Below, piece after piece: positions 59,568 through 64,000 of a stretch of DNA of 64,000 bases (position 1 is the first letter of the stretch; each line of letters starts with the position of its first letter). The position numbers were made by a program, and so were the translations under genes. This stretch comes from Cellulomonas timonensis. GTDB taxonomy: Bacteria > Actinomycetota > Actinomycetes > Actinomycetales > Cellulomonadaceae. The stretch is taken from NCBI RefSeq assembly GCF_900046455.1, contig NZ_FCOT01000008.1, forward strand, positions 124,001 through 188,000. The letters are read 5' to 3'. The notes beneath the pieces were generated by a model. It had not been told where the DNA came from and did not search any database. It saw only the letters and a list, made by a program, of their open reading frames with translations.

Positions 59568-60020
59568 ATGGCTGACCATGGCCGCGCGAGGAAGCTCGCG
59601 GAACGGATCCAGCAGATCGTCGCGCAGATGCTCGACACGCGGGTCAAGGACCCGCGGCTGGGATTCGTCACCATCACGGACGTCCGGGTGACGGGCGACC
59701 TGCAGAGTGCGAGCGTGTTCTACACGGTCTACGGCGACGACGAGGCCCGTGCCGGCACGGCCGCGGCGCTCGAGAGTGCCAAGGGGCTCATCCGCTCCGA
59801 GGTGGGCAAGCAGACGGGCATCCGGCTGACGCCGACGCTCGAGTTCCACCTGGACGCCGTCCCCGAGACAGCCGCGCACCTGGACGCCGCGCTGCACGAG
59901 GCGGCGCGCCGGGACGCGGAGGTGGCGGCGCTGGCCGCGGCCGCGCAGTACGCCGGCGATGCGGACCCGTACCGCAAGCCGGTGGACGAGGACTCCGAGG
60001 ACGAGGAGTCGCAGGCCTGA
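59568..60020 (+). CDS. rbfA: Ribosome-binding factor A
   Basis: Cold-shock 30S maturation factor. The 150-residue protein shows the KH-type fold with [49 protein letters not shown] (in parts) and [16 protein letters not shown]. The C-terminus is acidic. The ATG at 59568 has a weak ribosome site (gagaaggg). The longer in-frame extension would overlap the hairpin. It is the last gene before the MFS terminator. Confidence 0.94.
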   Translation: MADHGRARKLAERIQQIVAQMLDTRVKDPRLGFVTITDVRVTGDLQSASVFYTVYGDDEARAGTAAALESAKGLIRSEVGKQTGIRLTPTLEFHLDAVPETAAHLDAALHEAARRDAEVAALAAAAQYAGDADPYRKPVDEDSEDEESQA

Positions 60021-60042
60021 CCTGCGGCTCGTCCCTCGCATG

Positions 60043-60083
60043 ACGACGGCCCGGCGCGCTGACATGGCGCGCCGGGCCGTCGT
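60043..60083. terminator. Bidirectional terminator between rbfA and the MFS gene
   Basis: A perfect 17-bp inverted repeat (60043-60059 with 60067-60083) with a seven-base loop lies between two convergent genes. Confidence 0.75.
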
Positions 60084-60091
60084 CGTCCCAC

Positions 60092-61579
60092 TCAGTGGGC
60101 GTGCTCGCGGAGCGGCTGTCGGTCGTGGGTCGTGGCGGTGGCGCGATCGGCGCGATCGGTGTGCCCGGTGCGCGCGGGCATCAGGAGCGACGCCACGGCG
60201 CCGAGCCCGACGACCGCCGCGCCGGTGAGCACGGCGGGGCGCAGGCCTGTCGCGAAGTCCTCCGGCGTGAGCTGGCCGCCCTGTCCCTCGAAGACGGCGA
60301 CGAGCACCGCGACGCCGAGTGCGACGCCGATCTCGCGCAGGGTCGAGTTGGTCGAGCTCGCGATGCCGTGGTCGTCCTGGTGGAGGTCCGCTAGCACGGC
60401 GGTCGCACTGGGCGCGAAGGTCAGCCCCATGCCGATGCCCGCGAGCACCAGGCCGGGGACCAGCTGGGAGTAGGAGGTCGTGGTCGGCGCGGCGACGGCG
60501 AGCAGCATGAGGCCAGCGGCCTGCAGCGTGAGCCCGCTGGTGAGCAGGGGCCGGACGCCGACGCGCGGCGCGAGCATGCCCGCGATCGGCGCGACGAGCA
60601 TCGGCGCCGCCGTCCAGGGCAGGGTGCGCAGCCCTGCCTCGAGCGGGCTGTGCCCGAGGGCGACCTGCAGGTATTGGGCGAGCAGGAAGACCGAGCCGAA
60701 GATCCCGAGCGAGAACGCGAAGCCCGTGATGTTGGCGATCGTGAAGCTGCGCGCCCGGAAGAGGTGGAGCGGAATCAGCGGGTGGGGCGCCCGGCGCACA
60801 TGCCGCACGAAGGCGCCGATGAGGAGCGCGCCGCCCGCGAGCGGGATGAGGACCCGCGCGGACGTCCAGCCGTCGTCGTTGCCGCGCACCACGGCCCACA
60901 CGATCGCGAGCACCCCGGCGGCGAGGAGCATGAGGCCGACGAGGTCGAGGGGTTGGCGGCGGCCCCGCGACTCGGGCAGCGCGCGCAGCGCCAAGGGGAC
61001 GGCGACGAGTGCGACGGGCACGTTGATCCAGAAGATCGCATGCCAGGAGATGCCCTCCACCACGGCGCCTCCGATCACGGGGCCGAGCGCGACGCCGAGC
61101 CCGGCGACACCGCCCCAGATGCCGATTGCCATGGCCCGGCGCGCGGCGGGGACGGCGCCGGCCAGCAGCGTGAGCGACAGCGGCATGATCGCCGCCGCCC
61201 CGACCCCCTGCACGGCGCGAGCCGCGATCAGGGCCCCGGCGCTCCCGGCGAGCGCCGAGGCGATCGAGGCGATGGCGAACAGCACGATCCCGGCGAGGAA
61301 CACCCGGCGCCGGCCCCACCGGTCGCCGAGCGTCGCGGCGGCGACCATGAGGGTGGCGAAGGTGAGCGTGTACGCGTTGACCATCCACTGCAGCTGCTCG
61401 AGGCTCGCGCCGAGCTCCTCCTGCAACACGGGCAGCGCGGTGGTCATCACGAGGTTGTCGAGGGTGGCGAGGAACATCGGCAGCGAGGCGGCGGCCAGGG
61501 CCAGCGCGACGGGCGCCACCCGTCGGGGCGCTGCCGTCGGCGTGCGCCCCGCGCTGTCCTGGCGAGTTGTCGTGGCCAT
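60092..61579 (-). CDS. MFS drug transporter, DHA2 (EmrB/QacA) type
   Basis: A 495-residue integral membrane protein with about fourteen hydrophobic helices. The motif LDNLVMTTALPVLQEEL near residue 41 and the intracellular motif LGDRWGRRRVFLAG near 84 are those of the DHA2 family; PVIGGAVVEGISWHAIFWINVPVAL (in parts) is also typical. It probably exports drugs or toxic compounds by proton antiport; the substrate is unknown. The ATG is complementary to 61577-61579. It is divergent from a TetR gene, whose product likely represses it. Confidence 0.92.
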   Translation of the reverse strand: MATTTRQDSAGRTPTAAPRRVAPVALALAAASLPMFLATLDNLVMTTALPVLQEELGASLEQLQWMVNAYTLTFATLMVAAATLGDRWGRRRVFLAGIVLFAIASIASALAGSAGALIAARAVQGVGAAAIMPLSLTLLAGAVPAARRAMAIGIWGGVAGLGVALGPVIGGAVVEGISWHAIFWINVPVALVAVPLALRALPESRGRRQPLDLVGLMLLAAGVLAIVWAVVRGNDDGWTSARVLIPLAGGALLIGAFVRHVRRAPHPLIPLHLFRARSFTIANITGFAFSLGIFGSVFLLAQYLQVALGHSPLEAGLRTLPWTAAPMLVAPIAGMLAPRVGVRPLLTSGLTLQAAGLMLLAVAAPTTTSYSQLVPGLVLAGIGMGLTFAPSATAVLADLHQDDHGIASSTNSTLREIGVALGVAVLVAVFEGQGGQLTPEDFATGLRPAVLTGAAVVGLGAVASLLMPARTGHTDRADRATATTHDRQPLREHAH

Positions 61580-61603
61580 GCGGACTCCCGGTAAGCATTG
61601 GAT

Positions 61604-61649
61604 GATAACCAGAGATTCGCACGCTAGTTATCGACTGATAACCTGTCAA
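61604..61649. promoter_or_regulatory. TetR operator overlapping the MFS promoter
   Basis: The palindrome GTTATC-gact-GATAAC lies at 61627-61642, with a third half-site GATAAC at 61604-61609. On the minus strand, TTGACA (complement of 61644-61649) and TAGCGT (complement of 61621-61626) frame a 17-base spacer that is almost wholly the palindrome. Binding there would block the MFS promoter, and the tetR start is only 8 bases away, suggesting autoregulation. Confidence 0.65.
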
Positions 61650-61650
61650 C

Positions 61651-62207
61651 ATGGATCTCAAGAACCGGATGACAGGCGAGGAGCGCCGCGAGCAGATCCT
61701 CGACGCGGCCCTCGCGGTGTTCGCCGAGGGCGGGTACGCGGGGACGACGACCGACCAGGTCGCGCGGGCCGCGGGCGTCTCCCAGCCCTACGTCGTCCGG
61801 GTCTTCGGCACCAAGCAGCAGCTGTTCCTCGAGCTCTACACCCAGGCGACCCGGCGCGTCGTCGAGGCCCTCGCCGCCGTGCGGCCCGGACCTGACGCGA
61901 AGGACGAGATGGGGGAGGCGTACGTCTCGCTGCTGGCGGACCGCAACCTGCTGCGGGTGGTCATGCACGGCTTCGCCTCCACCGACCCGGAGATCGGACG
62001 GCTGGCGCGCGGCACGCTGGGGGCCGTGTTCCGGCTGTTCCGCGAGCGCACAGGCGCTGACGAGCACGCCGCCGAGGGCTTCGTCGCGCAGGGCATGCTC
62101 ATCAACGTGCTGCTGATGACCGGCGTCCCCGACCACCTGGGCGAGGACGCCGCCGTCGACGCGCTCGCCGCCTGCGTGCTCGACTCCGCGCCCCGCGACA
62201 CCGCGAC
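61651..62207 (+). CDS. TetR-family repressor, 3' end lost
   Basis: About 186 genuine residues. The N-terminal helix-turn-helix is RREQILDAALAVFAEGGYAGTTTDQVARAAGVSQPYVVRVFGTKQQLF (in parts). The C-terminal ligand domain is partly present. The open frame continues to 62283, but bases after about 62208 become C-rich and then match library sequence, so the last 25 residues (Pro-rich) are false and the true stop is unknown. The ATG at 61651 follows the operator. It likely represses the divergent MFS transporter and itself. Confidence 0.88.
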
Positions 62208-62331
62208 CCCCCCCTTCGTCCACTGCCCCCCGCCCCCCCCCACCTCCCCCCGCGCAACACCGTCGGCAGCGCCAGATGTGTAAAAGACCCCCCCCCCCCC
62301 CCCCCCCCCCCGCCCCCCCCCCCGGCCCCCG
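62208..62331. other. Non-genomic Illumina/Nextera library chimera
   Basis: Bases 62260-62273 match the Nextera read-1 linker at 12 of 14 and 62274-62292 match the mosaic end at 14 of 19. The eight bases before (62252-62259) match index S517 (GCGTAAGA) at 6 of 8. The 29 bases before that match the P5 flow-cell sequence at 12, nearly all differences being to C. A C-run (62288-62311, then 62313-62323) follows. Left of the P5 part, 62208-62222 may be a corrupted reverse mosaic end. The join between TetR and truB is therefore artificial. Confidence 0.85.
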
Positions 62332-63237
62332 GCGCCCGACGGCCTCGTCGTGGTCGACAAGCCCCAGGGCTGGACCAGCCACGACGTGGTGGCGCGCATG
62401 CGCCGGATCGCGGGCACCCGCAAGGTCGGCCACGCCGGCACGCTCGACCCGATGGCCACCGGCGTCCTGGTGCTCGGCGTCGGGAAGGCGACGCGGCTGC
62501 TCACCTACGTGGTCGGCGCCGACAAGGAGTACACGGCGACGATCCGGCTCGGCGTGCGGACCACCACGGACGACGCCGAGGGCGAGCTCGTCACGGCTGT
62601 CGACGCCGGCGCCGTGGCGCAGGAGGCGGTCCTGGCGGGCATCGCCGCCCTCACCGGGGAGATCCAGCAGGTGCCGAGCTCGGTCAGCGCGATCAAGGTC
62701 GACGGCCAGCGGGCCTACGCCCGGGTGCGGGCGGGGGAGCAGGTCGAGCTCGCCGCGCGCCCGGTCACCATCAGCCGCTTCTCGCTCGACGCGATCCGCG
62801 CCGTCCCCGCGACGGCCGACGCTCCCGCCGCGCTGGACCTGGACGTGACGGTGGTGTGCTCGTCGGGGACGTACATCCGGGCGCTGGCCCGCGACCTGGG
62901 GGAGTCCCTCGGCGTGGGCGGGCACCTCACGGCGCTGCGCCGCACGCGCGTGGGCGGCTACCCGATCGACGGCGCGCGCACGCTCGACGAGCTCGAGGAG
63001 TGGCCCGCGGACGTCCCGCTGGACGTGCTGCCCCTCGCCGACGCCGCCCGGGCGATCCTCCCGGCGCGCGAGCTGACTGCCGCGGAGACCACGGCGTTGT
63101 CGTACGGCAAGCGGATCGAGGTCGCGCCCTCGGACCGGCAGCCGGTGGCGGGGATCTCCCCGGACGGCGAGCTCGTCGCGCTGTTGGAGGCGCGGGGCGC
63201 GCACGCCTGGCCGGTGTTGGTGTTCGCGCCGGCCTGA
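62332..63237 (+). CDS. truB: tRNA pseudouridine55 synthase TruB, start lost
   Basis: Makes pseudouridine 55 in the T-loop of all tRNAs. The protein reads APDGLVVVDKPQGWTSHDVV at its genuine beginning. It then shows the catalytic Asp in GHAGTLDPMATGVLVLGVG, SSVSAIKVDGQRAYARVRAG, CSSGTYIRALARDLGE, and a C-terminal PUA-like part. The start codon and first few residues are lost in the C-run and library sequence; the GTG at 62350 is internal. The neighbouring ribF is the usual partner, separated here by a Nudix gene. Confidence 0.93.
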   Translation, partial: APDGLVVVDKPQGWTSHDVVARMRRIAGTRKVGHAGTLDPMATGVLVLGVGKATRLLTYVVGADKEYTATIRLGVRTTTDDAEGELVTAVDAGAVAQEAVLAGIAALTGEIQQVPSSVSAIKVDGQRAYARVRAGEQVELAARPVTISRFSLDAIRAVPATADAPAALDLDVTVVCSSGTYIRALARDLGESLGVGGHLTALRRTRVGGYPIDGARTLDELEEWPADVPLDVLPLADAARAILPARELTAAETTALSYGKRIEVAPSDRQPVAGISPDGELVALLEARGAHAWPVLVFAPA

Positions 63238-63243
63238 GTGCCG

Positions 63244-63801
63244 TCAGGCGCCGGTGGCCGTGGCGCCGTCAGGCTGCCGTTCGACCAGGAACGCGAGCAC
63301 GGCAGTGAGCGACAGCCCGTCGCCGATGCCGCCGCCGAGCGCCAGCCGGCGGGCCTCCGCGAGCGGCACCCACGCGATGCGCTCCGACTCGCTGGGGTCT
63401 GACGGCGGCCCCTCGTGTGTGGCGCCGTCGGCGGTGAACACGTGGAAGACCTGGTCGCTGAGCCCGTTCGTGGGGTGGTAGTCGAGCAGCGGGGTGATCG
63501 GGCCCGGCCGCCAGCCGGTCTCCTCGAGGGCCTCGCGCGCCGCGGCCTGCGCCGGGGACTCTCCGGCGTCGATCCGGCCCGCGGGGATCTCCCAGCCCCA
63601 GGTGTCGGTGATGAACCGGTGCCGCCACAGCATCAGGAGCCCTCGATCGGGGTCGTGCACGAGCGTGCCCGAGGCGTGCGCGGGCATGCGCACCACGTGG
63701 TGCTCGATCCGGCCGTGGCCGGGGATGTCGACGTCCACCAGCGTCAGGCGCACCCACGGGCTGTCGTAGAGGGTCCGCTCGCCGTGGGTCTGCCATCGCA
63801 T
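63244..63801 (-). CDS. Nudix hydrolase, ADP-ribose pyrophosphatase type
   Basis: A 185-residue hydrolase. The Nudix box is GRIDAGESPAQAAAREALEETGWRPG (in parts; Gx5Ex7REUxEExGU), with the metal-binding REALEE in place. The preceding beta strands and WEIPAGRID fit ADP-ribose or nucleoside-diphosphate-sugar pyrophosphatases. The exact substrate is uncertain. The ATG is complementary to 63799-63801. It converges on truB and diverges from ribF. Confidence 0.9.
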   Translation of the reverse strand: MRWQTHGERTLYDSPWVRLTLVDVDIPGHGRIEHHVVRMPAHASGTLVHDPDRGLLMLWRHRFITDTWGWEIPAGRIDAGESPAQAAAREALEETGWRPGPITPLLDYHPTNGLSDQVFHVFTADGATHEGPPSDPSESERIAWVPLAEARRLALGGGIGDGLSLTAVLAFLVERQPDGATATGA

Positions 63802-63948
63802 CCCCCGACCCTAAGGGTGGCGCCGACCCTGCGACCCCGGCGGGCCGTCCGCGGAGCAGCCCTGTGCGCGGCGCGCCCCCGTGGCCGTGGCAGGCTTTGT
63901 CCTGCCGGGCGCGGAGTGTCGCGCCCCATGAGCCGCGAGGAGCGCACG

Positions 63949-64000
63949 TGCACCGCTGGACCGAACTCGCCGACGTGCCTGCGGGCTTCGGCCCCTCGGT
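63949..64000 (+). CDS. ribF: Riboflavin kinase/FAD synthetase RibF, 5' end
   Basis: Only 17 codons remain before the right edge: MHRWTELADVPAGFGPS and a partial codon. The pattern MxRWxxLxxVPxxxGxS is that of actinobacterial RibF, and its place after truB is the usual one. The GTG at 63949 follows gcgaggagcgcac. The bifunctional enzyme makes FMN and FAD. The diagnostic GVHRGH motif lies beyond the window, so the call rests on the start and position. Confidence 0.75.

Noticed and set aside
61624-62283. Pro-rich C-terminus of the TetR protein
   Set aside because: After about 62208 the sequence turns into C-runs and library sequence, so the encoded tail is false.

Overview
The window is a high-G+C, densely packed piece of an actinobacterial chromosome. 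Gene order, the PII/GlnD module next to ffh, whiG next to xerC, sortase-type surface proteins and alanine-rich tails on ribosomal proteins suggest Micrococcales, probably near Cellulomonadaceae; the genus is an inference. No tRNA, rRNA, CRISPR array, insertion sequence or phage was seen. Most genes lie on the + strand in overlapping runs (ATGA or GTGA junctions).

Layout: 1-7549 smc (3' end), a small membrane protein, ftsY, the amtB-glnK-glnD ammonium/PII module, and ffh. 7570-13698: an amidohydrolase, then rpsP-KH-rimM-trmD-rplS-lepB-rnhB-DUF2469. 13788-22674: two minus-strand sortase-anchored adhesin loci on either side of yraN-comM-dprA. 23039-25537: xerC, whiG and an M23 peptidase-like protein. 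25892-35751: rpsB-tsf-pyrH-frr-cdsA-rlmN, a DivIVA-like protein, dxr, rseP, ispG. 35780-49251: a polyamine/GABA island with FAD oxidoreductase, class III aminotransferase and Lrp regulator (minus), then aldehyde dehydrogenase, a PotD-PotA-PotB-PotC transporter, a saccharopine-dehydrogenase-fold enzyme and a second PotD (plus), and gabT (minus). 49388-64000: GNAT, Fpg/Nei glycosylase, proS, a DUF4439 lipoprotein, rimP-nusA-ylxR-infB-rbfA, a divergent MFS/TetR pair, truB, a Nudix hydrolase and the first codons of ribF.

The genes fall into four working groups: protein export and membrane targeting (ftsY, ffh, lepB); nitrogen sensing and uptake (amtB, glnK, glnD) together with polyamine-nitrogen use (the island); translation and ribosome maturation; and isoprenoid/lipid precursor synthesis (dxr, ispG, cdsA).

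The strongest unexpected observation is technical. Two places (about 15313-15585 and 62208-62331) are not genomic: they contain corrupted Illumina Nextera library sequences with index, linker and mosaic end, flanked by homopolymer runs. The first cuts an adhesin locus. The second removes the true end of a TetR gene and the true start of truB. The main biological points worth checking are a GlnD with no C-terminal ACT domains, an unassigned dehydrogenase inside a polyamine-uptake operon with two substrate-binding proteins, paired adhesins with different sorting signals, an M23-like protein lacking one catalytic histidine, and several structured leaders and short tandem repeats in front of translation genes.
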